From assembly GCA_008330645.1 (NCBI GenBank), contig VLTN01000027.1, positions 1 to 64,000 on the forward strand: a stretch of 64,000 nt of DNA, given 5' to 3'. A program made the position numbers and the translations under genes. The notes under the pieces are model-generated. The model worked only from the letters and a program-made list of their open reading frames with translations. It had not been told where the DNA came from and searched no databases. This stretch comes from Cafeteria roenbergensis. Taxonomy: Eukaryota > Sar > Bigyra > Bicosoecida > Cafeteriaceae. This document shows, in pieces, positions 10,360 through 21,600 of the stretch (position 1 is the first letter of the stretch; each line of letters opens with the position of its first letter).

Positions 10360-10893
10360 ACTGCCGGATGCAAGCGCCAGGCACGGTGACCCCATCGTCT
10401 GTCCGCTTCTCGTGTGTTCCATGGCCTGCGTGTGAGGCTGGGGGACGTGTTTTCTAGCCATGTGCTGGTAAATTTGATGCCTCGCACCGCGGTCGGGCGG
10501 CACCCCACAGCCCCTGAAACACACTCATTCACATTGTAGGCGGTTGAGATGTTTCGGTAGTTGATGTTCGGTGCCGAGCGGCCGGCGCTGCCCGGCACCG
10601 GCCGCTCGCGGCCAGGCACAGCGCAGGGTTGCCGCGGGAGCAGGGCGCAACACTCAGTCTGAGTCGCAAGCAGGTGGGCCGAAGCACGCTCTGCCAGTCG
10701 CGGGAGCACGACGTGTTCTGCATGTTGCGCTTTTCGGGCGGCAGGGGGAGAGGGATGGCCGGGAGGGGGGGATGCGTCCGCCAGCGCCGGGCAGGGCGAG
10801 AGGCCCGCCGGCAAGGCAAAACGCCCCCGCGGCGCCTCGGCGGCAAGCCAAGGCGGCTGCCCCAGCTACCGCGGCTCGGATGGCCCGCGGGGT
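10360..10893. other. Intergenic, nothing seen
   Basis: Convergent spacer between the membrane protein and the oxidoreductase. No RNA gene or conserved motif recognised. Confidence 0.5.
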
Positions 10894-12556
10894 TCAAGCA
10901 GCAGTCTCGTCTCCTTCCACGGAGAAGTCAAACTGTCCCGTGGCCTGGAGGCGGCGCAAGAGAGCGTCTCCAAGCGCCGTGGCCGGCGTGAGCACGCCAC
11001 CCCCCTGGACCATGCCGGGCAGGGCTTCTGCGTCGTCTGCCGCCATAGCGAGCGCCGCCTGGGAGACGAACACCGCGGTCGCGAGGTAGGGATCGATTGC
11101 GCCTCGGAGCTTGGTGGTCAGCGGCCGGGAGTCCGAGGACGCTGCAGCCCCGGCGGAGGGGGCGCCAGGCATAGCTGCGGAGCGCCTGCCTGACGGCTCT
11201 GCCACAAAGGTGTACTCGAATGACGCCTTGGCCATGGCATCGTCCGAGGGGCCCGTGCCAGGCTTGGGAAGGAGGGGCGCGAGGAGTGAGGTCGCGTAGG
11301 GCAGGCCGAGGAGGAGGCGGAAGACGACCCCGCCGATGGCGGAGGTGGCCGCCGTTTGCCAGCGGGAGGTGGTCGCCCACTCTGTGTAGGCGAAGGGCTC
11401 TCCGGCGCCGCTCCAGGGGGAGCCCGCTGCCGCCGCGAGGGCCGCGGAGCGGCGCACGCAGCGCGTGTTCACCGCCTCCATCGGCCAGGGCACGGCGTAG
11501 GCGCTCACCTCCTCGCGCCAGTCGAACCACCAGCGGTCCGCCAAGGGCATCACAGCGCCGGTCCCAGGCGCGCCCGCAGCGGCGCCGCCGGCGACCGCGA
11601 GGTCGGCGGCTCTGCCCAGGCTCTCTGGCACCATGCACAGCGGGTCGGCGCCGGTCTTGGAGGCGGCTGCGTCGCTCATCATGTTCACGGCCGAGGCGAT
11701 GGTCCCGCCGCTCATGCCACCGCCCCTGGTGCGCGCGTATGCGCGGATGGCGCGCACGCCGCTGCCGCGACGCTTCCGCATCTGCTGGACAGTGAAGAAG
11801 GCGCCCAAGTCCGCGGGCACAGAGTCGAAGCCAGACATGGGAATGAGGAGGGCCCCAGAGGAGCGAGCGGTGTCGTGCAGCTCGTCGATGACGGTGCGCA
11901 CCCACGGGGCCTCGCCCGTGATGTCAGCATAGTGTGTGCCGGCGTGGGCAGCAGCGCGAGCGAGCGGGGTGCCGTACTTGGCGAAGGGCCCAGCTGCTGC
12001 GATGACGACGCGGGTGTCCCGAGCGAGCTCCCGGATGCGCGGCTCGTCGAGCGCGTCGGCGACGATCACCCCGATGTCCTCGGGCGTGCGCGGGGAAACG
12101 CGCTCGTCGCTGGACGTGTCCAGAGTGGAGCGCAACGCGAGGAGCTTGCTTTCGCTGCGCCCGGCGATGGCAATGCGCATGCCGGAGGGGGCGTGCTTGG
12201 CCAGGTACTGGGACACGAGCCGGCCCGTGAAGCCAGTCGCTGCGGTGCGGGTTGCGCGCGATTCGCAAGAAACGTGGGGGTGCATGGCAGGCCGGAGCCA
12301 GTTGTTTCTGTCTGGCTGGCCTCTGCACGCAGGCTGAACGCGCGCGCGGTGGCTTGCGGCTGCGGTGCCAACGATGAGTTCCTCAGACAGTTTTTTTTTT
12401 TCCGCGCGAGCGGGAAAATGCGGCTGAGCCCCGTGGCAGGCAGTCTTCGCCGGGTTCCGGCGATCGGCGCGACAGAACTGCCGCTTGCGTGGTCGTCCTG
12501 GGGAAACTGGGCTCACCTCCATACACGACGATGTCCCACGCGCGCTTGTCGGCCAT
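10894..12556 (-). CDS. SCCPDH: Saccharopine dehydrogenase-like oxidoreductase, two exons
   Basis: Exon 1 is 12556-12517 and encodes MADKRAWDIVVYG plus one base. The intron runs 12516-12240 (GTGAGC...CCGCAG). Exon 2 is 12239-10894. Joined, the start reads DIVVYGATGFTGRLVSQYLA, the dinucleotide-binding Rossmann motif of the SCCPDH/enoyl-reductase family. IAIAGRSESKL, VVIAAAGPFAKYG, HYADITGE and SGFDSVPADLGAFF follow as expected. The protein is 461 residues against about 430 for animal SCCPDH. The family is linked to lipid droplets and membranes, and some bacterial relatives reduce enoyl lipids; the substrate here is unknown. The start codon is 226 bp from that of the divergent carrier gene, so a shared promoter is likely. 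Confidence 0.88.
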
Positions 12557-12782
12557 AGCGGTCGGCTCTCGCTGCCAAAGTTCGTGAGAGCCGCTGCCGT
12601 GTTCTGGCAATGGCTCGAGTGCAGCGGAGCCGGCGCGCCGCCCGCTCTGAATTCCGGGTCGGCTCTGCAAAGAGCGTGGGGGGCGATGGCTTGCCGTCGT
12701 CGCGTCAGAAGCACTGTGGCGGAGCGCGGTCTCTCTTCGGCCCCCGTGCCCGTGCCAAAGCGCGCGCGCAGGAAGGGCGCCC
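12557..12782. promoter_or_regulatory. Divergent promoter, oxidoreductase / mitochondrial carrier
   Basis: 226 bp between two opposed start codons. No TATA box seen. Confidence 0.5.
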
Positions 12783-15625
12783 ATGGCAACGCCGGAGGGT
12801 TCGGGCACGTCCACCATGGACTTGCCCCGCATCGAGGCCATTTTCGACAGCATTGACCAGGACGGGGGTGAGTTCGCGCCAGGAGTGGTGGCGCCTGCCC
12901 CGCAGCCGCCTGAGCCGGCCCGGGCCGCGGCCAGCACCGCTACTTGCCGAGACGAACGCGGGCTGTGAATACTCCGTGGCCGTCCACGGCTCCGTGTGCT
13001 CGGTCCCCTGCGCGAGGAGTCGCAGATGGGTTCATTTCCAAGGCGGAGCTTCGGGCGGGCCTCAAGGCGCTGCGCGTCCCGTTCTCGACGGCAGCAATCG
13101 ACAGGTTCATCAAAGGGTGCGATAGGGAGTCGGTGGGGTGCATTTCGCGGTCGCAGTTCGTCGGGTTCGTGCTCATTCGGCGCGAAGCCCTCGAGAAGGC
13201 GTTTCGGAGACTGGACACCACGCGCAACGGCGAGATCACCGCTAAGGACATCCGCATCGCCGCCCACTCGCTCTCCATCCAGCTTAGCAACGCTGAAGTG
13301 GACCGGCTGATCCGAGTGGCGGACCGGGACGGCGACGGGTCGGTGTCCGTGGACGACTTCGTAGACATGCTGCTTCTCGTCGGTGATACGCACATCGAGG
13401 GCCTCTTTGACCACTGGCTGCGCCACGAGGCCTCATTGGACGTTGAGGCAGGCGCCGAGCCCCCCACGGAGGCTGCCGCTGGCGAGCCCACTTGGCTGCT
13501 GCTCGTCGCCGGCGGCGTGGCTGGGGTGTGCTCTCGCACCCTCACCGCCCCAATGGACCGAATCAGGACGGTCCTGCAGGCCGCCGACCCGCGTGACGGC
13601 AAGAACAAGCGCCCCGGGAAGCGCAGGCGCGGAGCAGACGGAGGAAGGGCCGGCGGAAGGGCGACGGCGCGGAGCGGAGCTGCGGTGGGAGTCCCCGGAG
13701 CGCCCCAGGCCGCTGCTCACGCCGCCTCCTCCGCACGCGGTGCGGCCGTTCAATCGGCGGCACGCACCGCCGGGGCGGAGGCGGCCGCGGCAGCCCTCGC
13801 GCGTGCTTCCGCAGCCGCAGCCGCCGCGACAGCTCCTGCAGCCGCGGCTGCAGCAACAGCCGACTTGGCCAGGTCAGGGCACAACGCGGCCCGGCTCACG
13901 TCACCAAGCGCAGCTGCAGCTGCTGCCAGCTCCCGTGCTTGCAAGAGTCGATCGCATTTGGGCTCTGCCGCCGGACCCGCCGGGAGTCGGCACGCCATTG
14001 ACCCGTTTCGCGAGCCGGCTGCCCGCCACCCGATGCGTTCAGGCATCACTCACGGCATCGCGACGCATAGGGCCAGCGGGGGTGCGGGGGCCGCTGAGCC
14101 CTTGGCTGCCGCGCACGCCCGGACGCCCGCGCGCAGTCTGAGGTCAGCGAAGGAGGTGTCCGCTGCGGCCCGGACCCATGGGGCGACGTTCCGCGCCCCT
14201 CCCGTGGCGCCGCCGTCGCAGGGGGGCGTAATTGCAGCGATCGGCCGCATGGGGCTTCACAGGCCGCGCCCGGACGCGGTCGCGGCTGGTTTGCTTGCGG
14301 AGCCGCCCGCGGCCAATGGCGGGGCTGCAGGACACATCGCAGGCGGAGGGGGCCACGGGGGCAGCGGCGGCGGTGGCGGCGGAGGCGGCGGCGGAGGCGG
14401 TGGCGGTGGTGGAGGAAGTGCCGGGGCCAGCGGTGCCCATGCACCCGGCAAGGCCTCTGCGGCCTGGCAGCTGCGCGGAAAAGGCGCGCTTGTTGCCATG
14501 GAGGGGCTTGGATCCCGCGGGGCGTCCGCTATGGCGGGGCCAGACCACGCCCTCAGGCGAGGCGCCGGGAACGCAGGGAGCAGTGCAGCGGCGACCCTCA
14601 CTATGCCAGAGGCTGTCAGGGCTCAGGTGGAGGCCGCAGCGACAGCCGCGGCAAAGGACCGGGGGGCGGCCCGCGCGGTGGCTGCCGAGGCCGCCGCGGC
14701 CGCTGGGGCGGCCCCTGCCGCAGCTCTCGCAGCGAGCGGCATGGGCAGGGCTGCCGAATCCAGCGTCCCCTCCTCGCGTACCCCTCTCAGCGGGCGCGCC
14801 CTTTCGCCGGTCGCCATGGCCTCCAGGACGGCGTCGAGACAGGCCAGTCTCGCGAGCGCGAGGGGCATTCTCCCTGCGGCTCAGGCCATTTACGCCGAGG
14901 GCGGGGCCATTGCGTTTTGGCGCGGCAACGGCACCAATGTGCTCAAAATCGCGCCCGAAACCGCGGTCAGGTTCGTCGCCTTTGACTGGGCAAAGCGGCA
15001 CATCGCTGGCAACCCCGACAACGTGTCGGCAGCGGAGCGCTTCGTCGCCGGCGCCTTTGCAGGAGTTGTCTCAACGTGCACGGTGTATCCGTTGGAGATC
15101 GCCAAGACTCGCCTGGCCCTGTCCAAGGCCGGCGAGGTCAAGGGGATCGTGGACTGCCTCTCGACCCTGGTGAAGCAGGAAGGAGTGCGGGCCATCTACC
15201 GCGGCCTCGGCGCGAGCCTGCTTGGCATCGTGCCATATTCTGGCACCGAGTTGATGATCTTCTCTCTCCTCAGGGACGCGTACGCCGCGCGATTCCCGGA
15301 CCGAGAGCCTGGCGTGGCCACGCTGCTGGCGAGCGGCGCAGTTGCAAGCCTTGCGGGCCAGGTAGTGGCCTTCCCGCTGCAGCTGGCACGGACGCGACTG
15401 CAGGCGCAGGGCCTTCCGGGGCGCGAGACGGTGCGCTACAACGGTCTGGCGCACTGCCTGCGCTCGGTGGTGATGCGCGACGGCTTCAGGGGCCTCTATC
15501 GCGGCATGCTTCCGGGTTTCCTGAAGTCCATCCCGTCGTGCATGATCTCCTTCGCCGTGTTCGAGCGCGCCAAGGCGACGCTGCGGCCGTTCGCGAACCG
15601 TGGGGCGTTCGACCAGCTTGCCTAG
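12783..15625 (+). CDS. Ca2+-regulated mitochondrial carrier (ATP-Mg/Pi type) with a very large matrix-loop insert
   Basis: Exon 1 is 12783-12867, the intron 12868-13025 (GTGAGT...CGCAG), and exon 2 13026-15625, giving 894 residues. The splice restores EF-hand 1, DQDGDGFISKAE. EF-hands 2 and 3 are degenerate (DRESVGCISRSQ; DTTRNGEITAKD) and EF-hand 4 is canonical (DRDGDGSVSVDD). The carrier domain follows: PMDRIR near residue 200, PLEIAKTRLAL in repeat 2, and a degenerate PLQLARTRLQAQ in repeat 3, as in SLC25A23/24/25. These proteins exchange ATP-Mg for phosphate across the inner membrane when cytosolic Ca2+ rises. Between PMDRIRT...KRPGK and ILPAAQAIYAEGG lie about 420 extra Ala/Gly/Ser-rich residues (about 13605-14875) with a run of Gly. 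Normal carriers have about 25 here. A missed intron is possible but no good donor was found at the junction. Confidence 0.88.
14366..14416 (+). repeat. GGC-rich microsatellite coding poly-Gly
   Basis: Repeated GGC/GGT/GGA codons inside the carrier insert giving a long glycine run. Confidence 0.7.
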
Positions 15626-15895
15626 CACCACCACTTCTCGCAGGGCGGGGCTGTGGCCACGGGAATCGCAGGCGTGCGGATGCGCGCCAAGTGCAAAAGG
15701 CGGTCAGAGTTGGGGGTCGTTTGCTCGCCTGCTCAGCCAGTTGCTCGGCGTGGTCGCGCACAACCGTTTGAACGCGTCGCGGCTGCAGCCGGCATGCAAG
15801 GAACATATTACAGAGCGCAGAACACGCGCACTAAACCACGCAACGGGACTCTCACTTGGGTGGACAGGGTTGGGCTTGCAACGAGCTGACAGGGC

Positions 15896-18579
15896 TCATA
15901 CCTGCGGGGCGACGTCGCCCTGGGGCACTTCGTCCTCGTCGTCCGTGGCTGGGATGGAGGGGTTGTGGAGGTGCCAGATGATGACGGCCGACGAGTGCTT
16001 GGCTCGACGCAGCGTGTCAAACTGATAGTTGTTCGCCTGACACATGCGGAGGAAGCCGTTGCGGGTGTCAAAGAAGGAGCACGAAAGTCGCTCACACGCC
16101 ACATCGCTCGACTCGCTCGCAGCCAGCGGGGGGGCGACCTCCTGGGCGGGGGCAGCGGGGGCAGCAGCGGCGGTCGCTGCCCCGCGCGATGCTGCTGCGC
16201 CGGCTGCGGGCGCTTGCTCAGAGCCCATGCGGGGTCGCTTGGCCTTGGGACCAGAGGTGGCACCCTCGGCGTCAGATGCAGCCCCGCGAGTGCTGTCCGC
16301 GTCGTCAAGATCCACATCGGCTGTCGTCGTTGTCTGGGCGAGCTTGGCGTCCTCCCGGCTGCGCTCCAGGGCGGTGGCGATCGCCAACTCTTCGTCGTCC
16401 TCCTCCTTGCTCGGCTTGGCCCAGGCTGTGGCATCTCTGGACCTGCCGGACTCTAAGTTCCGTGAAATGCGGCGATCTGCGACAGCCGCAGCTCGGCGGC
16501 GTGGGCGGCGCGAGCGGGAGGAGGCCGAACGACCGTCGTCGTCCGCCTCTGCTGCCCCGCTCTCCGATGCCACGCTGCCTTCCCCGTGCTCTCGCAAAAC
16601 GTCCCCACGCTCAGCCGCGTCCTCGGCGTCGTCGTCTTCTTCCGCGTCATCGCCCTCCTCCTCCTCCTCCTCCTCCTCCTCCTCCTCCTCCTCCTCCTCC
16701 TCCTCCTCCTCCTCCTCCGCGTCCACTTTGTCGCCGTCCGCGTCACTGGCAGACCCAGCAGCGCCGCAGTCGTCATCGTCGTCGTCCTCCCGGGGCCGCT
16801 TGCGCGACGGAGTTGAACTGGCACTCTTGGACGCGGGCGGCGGTGCCGTTGCCGTTGCAGGCGCAGCGGCTGACGAGAACGAGGACGAGGACGAGGATGA
16901 GGACGACGAGGGCTGGACCGGCCCGGCCGTGATGGGGGCCGGCGGGGCCGCAGCCTGCGTCGGGGCAGCGACGGTGGCCGCCGGTGGCGGGGCTGGGGAG
17001 GAGGGGTCACGAAGAGGCACCCTATCGTCGAACGGCGGGTACACCGGGTCGAGGTGCGCAACGAAGAATTCCTTCTTGAGGTCCTTCAGGCGGGCTGCCA
17101 TGAGGGTCCACACATCGGGGTCAGGGACGTCATCCAAGGACACCGAGGCCGGTGCTTCACCGTTGACGTCGTCGTCACCGTCGACAACGGACTCCGCAAC
17201 GGTGCGAGAAGAGACGACACTGCTGGAGCGGTCCAGTCCGGAGAGGGCGGCGAGCGGGTCTGCATCGGCAGTGCCAACCTTCCCACCGAGACCAAGCGAT
17301 GCACGAGTGCCGTGGCTCGACTTGATGCTTGGCTTGACCTCGTCCGCCTGGGGCAGTGCGGCAGAGGCCGAGGATGAGGAGGCGGAAGACGAGGACGAGG
17401 ACGAGGACGAGGAGGACGAAGAGGAGGGAGGGGCGCCCTCCACTTGAACGACGTGTGCCGAATCGGATGCCGCCCGGTGGGACAGCACGGGAGAAATCTT
17501 GCGAAGGACGAAGTTGACCGTGGTAGCAACCCCGGAGGCCGCTGCTGCGGCTGGCTGGGAGCCCGCAGGTGCCGCAGGCAGGGCAAGGGCCTCCGCCACA
17601 GGGGTGGCCGCTGCAGAGGCGATGCGGGGACTGCGGCCGCGGGTGTTGGGCAGCGTCTTTGAGGGAGTTGACAGAGGCGTGGCCGAGCGGCTGAGGCTCG
17701 ATGCCGCAGCCACTGCGGCTGCGTCAGCGGCTGCTGCAGTTGCTCGGGCCGCTGGCCCAGATGCCGGGCGCGTGGTCGACGCCTTGGACTTGCTGGAGCG
17801 GACTCGGGACCGGGACGACGAAGACTTGGACTTGCTGGAGCCGGTCTTCTTGGACTTGGCCGCCTTGGCGCGGGCCACGACAACGAGCTTGTGAAGCCGG
17901 ACCTCCTTGGGGAGGTCGCGGACCACTCGTTCCGTCTCTGTGGCCCAGAAGTCGCCCTTGAAGAACGGGGGGAGGCCTGCGTCGGCGCGGAGGGAGCCGT
18001 CCTCGTCAAAGTACTCATCGAAGAGACTGTTGACGCGAGTGACAGCGCCCTCCTCCTGGGCCTCCCGAAGCATGTCCTCGTACCACTGCCGCAGACGGTC
18101 CTTGGTGGGCGTGCGCTGCTGCGGAGGGTGGCGGTGGAAGATATAGGCGTCGCCGCGCTGGGGCGGGCACGCCCAGATGAACGCACGGCGAAAGCCGTTG
18201 CGCCTGGCGTGCTCCAGGTACGCCTTGAGGATCTCGCGGTACGCCGGGGTGCGGGCGTGGAGCGGGCGCATGAAGCGAACACTGTCGAGGTACGCCACGT
18301 ACAGGCTGTTGGTGTTCGGCGCCGGGCAGTCCGCGCCATACTCCTGCGTGTACAGCGCGAAGATGCAAACGTCGACACCGTCGATGCGCTGGAACATGAG
18401 CACTACGCGCTGGCGGTAGGGCAAGGCTGAAGGGTACACTGTGCCGTCTGGAGCCGTCGTGGACGCGCTCATGCCGGAGCGGGTCGACGTGGGCGACGGC
18501 GCAGCGTCACTGGCAAAGTAAGGCTCCGGCGAGTGGGTCGGCAGCGGGGGCGGGCGGCCAGGCGCAGTCGGCGGGACAG

Positions 18580-18616
<37 letters not shown>

Positions 18617-21600
18617 GCCAGAAGCAGGAACATCGTCAGGTCCGGCGGTGGCCGCTGCCGAAGCGCCCGCGCGCGGTCGACGGCCCTGCGCAATGCCATG
18701 GTGCTGTTGGTGGTGGTGGTGGTGGTGGCGCGGCGGGGCGTGCAGCGTGTGCCACCACGGCCGAGCGATGTCCACCTCCGGGCCGCCTGGCGAGCCTGCC
18801 ACCATGTTGGGCTTGAGCAGCGAGGCGGCGCTTGGCGACTTCCTCGTTGCGCCATCGGCGCTTGGGCCGTCGGGGCGGCGGGGAGCGAGGCGGTCGTTGG
18901 CGATGGCCTGAAGCTCGGCGTTGCTGAAGGCCCACTGCCATTCCGCCGCAGCCTCGATGTCGTGCGGTGCAGCGTCGAGAGCTTCCACTTCGGCCTTGCC
19001 GAGGACGTGGATTGCATGACGGCGCGACGAAGCAACCGCTGCCTGGATGAAGCCCGACGATGCCGTCGCGGACGCTGTGCGCACGGTGCGTTCCACGACC
19101 TCGGGTGGCGGTGGGGGGTGGCGAAAGAGCAGGCGAACCTCGTCCGGGACCTGTAGATCCTGGGGGAGGGAGCTGACGCAGCGGACGGTCACCGAGAGAG
19201 CCACATCCACCGACGCCTCGGTGGCGAGCCGGGCGCGCACGGACGTCTCAAGGAGGCGGCTGAGCGTCGTGTGGGGCAGGGCCGAGGCCGAGAGAGCCAT
19301 GTCGTCAGCCGAGGACATGCTGGTCATGGGCGATGGCACAGCTGCGAGGGCAGCGAGCGGCGACGGCGACGGCGCGGCGGGCTGCGGCGCTGCCGGAGGC
19401 TGTGATGTCGGCGGGGCCGAGCCGGGAGCCGGGGCAGGGACATGCCGCTGTGCCGGCGCCTGGGCGTGGGCCTGCTGCTGGGGGCGGGAGATGTTGACGG
19501 CGCGGATCACTGGCTCACCGCCCGCGGAGATGATGGCAAGGCGAGCGGACGTGTCCGCACCCCGCGCTTCACCGGCAGACAGAGCGCGGCCAACTTCGTG
19601 AGGCAGCGCCGGGGCGTTGTTGCACACGACTCGCATGGCCAGCGATGGAGGGGGCCACGGGCCGACCCTGCCCGGTGCCAGAGTCGCACCGGTGGCCGCC
19701 GCAACCAGTCCTTCCGACGCCGCCCCGGAAGGCCCAGCCGCCGCCGTCGCTGCTGACGACGGAGTGGACGACTGCTCGGACGCGGAAGCCGCAACAGGAG
19801 GCAGAGTCGCAGGGGCGCCTGGGGCACCGGGCGCCGGGGCAGCAGCGGCAGCGCCGCCAGCGCTCGGAGCAGTGCCGCCAGCAGGCACGCCCACAACGAG
19901 CTGGGCCCGAGTTGCTGGTGCGCCGGGTTCAGGTGCCAGCTGGGCAAGCGTGGCGTAGGGGACGCCATTCCACGAGCCTTCGCGGCTGGAGACCGCCACG
20001 GCGTTCGCAGCAATCACGCGAGCAGCCACCGCGCGTGCAAGTCGAGCGCCTCGCACAGCTGCCGCCTGCACCACCATGAGCGCCAGCTTGCCAGCCTCAG
20101 GGGTGTCGGGCCAGTTGTGCTTTGCGAAACCGATGGGAAGGTCGGCAGCGGAGATGCCAAGCGCCTGCCTGGTGGTTCGGGTGCGCTGCGCCAGTCCAGG
20201 GGAGATGACAGGGAGGATTGCCATCGCGGCAGCGCGAGTGCCGCGAGCCACCTGGCGCTCGCCCTCCTTCCCCGCCGATGCGATGGACGCAAGCTGCTCG
20301 GAATTAAGCAGGCTCACGACTTGGGCCGCGGGCGCAGTGACGGCGGATGGCGCCGCAGCACCAGGAGCAGCACAAGCCACGGAGCTCGACGACGAGCCCG
20401 AGCTCGGCGCGGCCGCGGCTGCTGCAGGCTGCACGACCGCCGTTGTTGCAAGCTGGCCACTGTTGGGCGCGTCCGAGGCGGAGCCGCCGCCGCCGCCGCC
20501 GCCACAGGCCGCAGATAGTGCGGCTTGGCCAGCAGCCGGCTGCTTTTCTGCGGCCTCCACGAGGCAGAGGGGACACACAAACGGGGCCTCCTCCGGCAGG
20601 ACGCGGTTCTTGCGCTCGTTGAACAGGGCGCAGACTTGATGGAACCAGCCCGCGCAGCTGTCGCACTGCACCCACGCCTCGGCCTGCACCTCGTCGTTCT
20701 TGCGCTTCGATAGCCTGGAGCGGATCGCGGCAGCAAAGACGGCAGCAAATGAGCGACGCTTCGGCGCTGCGAAGCCTGCCGACTCAGCCGCAACTGCTGC
20801 GGCATCGATTTGCCGGGCTGCTGCCTGCCCTCCGGCCCGCCCCCTGCCCGGGCGCTCGCTGGTCGCCACGCCAGGGCGTCCATAGGAGCGACCGGCGCCA
20901 GAGGGAGGGGGCCAAACCCCGCCCGATCCCGAGCCAGGGAGGAGGTGCGCCCACGGGTCCTCGAAGCCGTACCCCGCCGGGACGGACGTGAGCGCGCTGG
21001 TGGCACGCGGTGAGCTGCCTTCCACACTTGCGCCAACCACCTTGGTGGCGATCGCCGACGCCACAGCTGGGGACTCCCGCTTGAGAGCGGAAACGACGCT
21101 CGAGGTGCTGCTGCCGGGGGCAGCTGTCGGGGACGGCAGCGGCTGCGGCGAGGAGGCGCGCCCGTTGGCCTGCGCAACGGCTGCAGCGGCTGCCTCCCAG
21201 GCAGCGTTGCCCGTCTTGGGAGTCCCTGCTCCCGCCGGTGTCGCTTCCGCGTCACCGGGAGCGCTGTCAGCGGCGCCCGCTGACGTGGCGGCCGCCCCAG
21301 TCGACGACGAGGACGACGATGAGGATGAGGATGAGGACGATACGGGGGCGGAGGAGGAAGAGGAGGAGGGGGCGGGGGAGGAGTGCCCTGACGCAGCCGA
21401 GCCAGATGCCCGAGGCGAGGAGCGGGGTCGAGGCGAGGAGCTTCCGGCAGTGTCCGGGGCGCTGACCGCCAGCGCGGCGCGGGCCAGGGCGATGGAGCGC
21501 ACTGCCGCGTCAGCTGCCCGCGTTCCCAGCGGGATGGCTTCAGCAGGTCCTAGGCCCGTGAGGGCCTCTTGCCGCAGAAGGTTTGCGAGGATTGCGTTGG

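Noticed and set aside
12868-13025. Start of the carrier at the frame opening near 12944
   Set aside because: That frame start lies inside the intron; splicing from the ATG at 12783 restores a perfect EF-hand.
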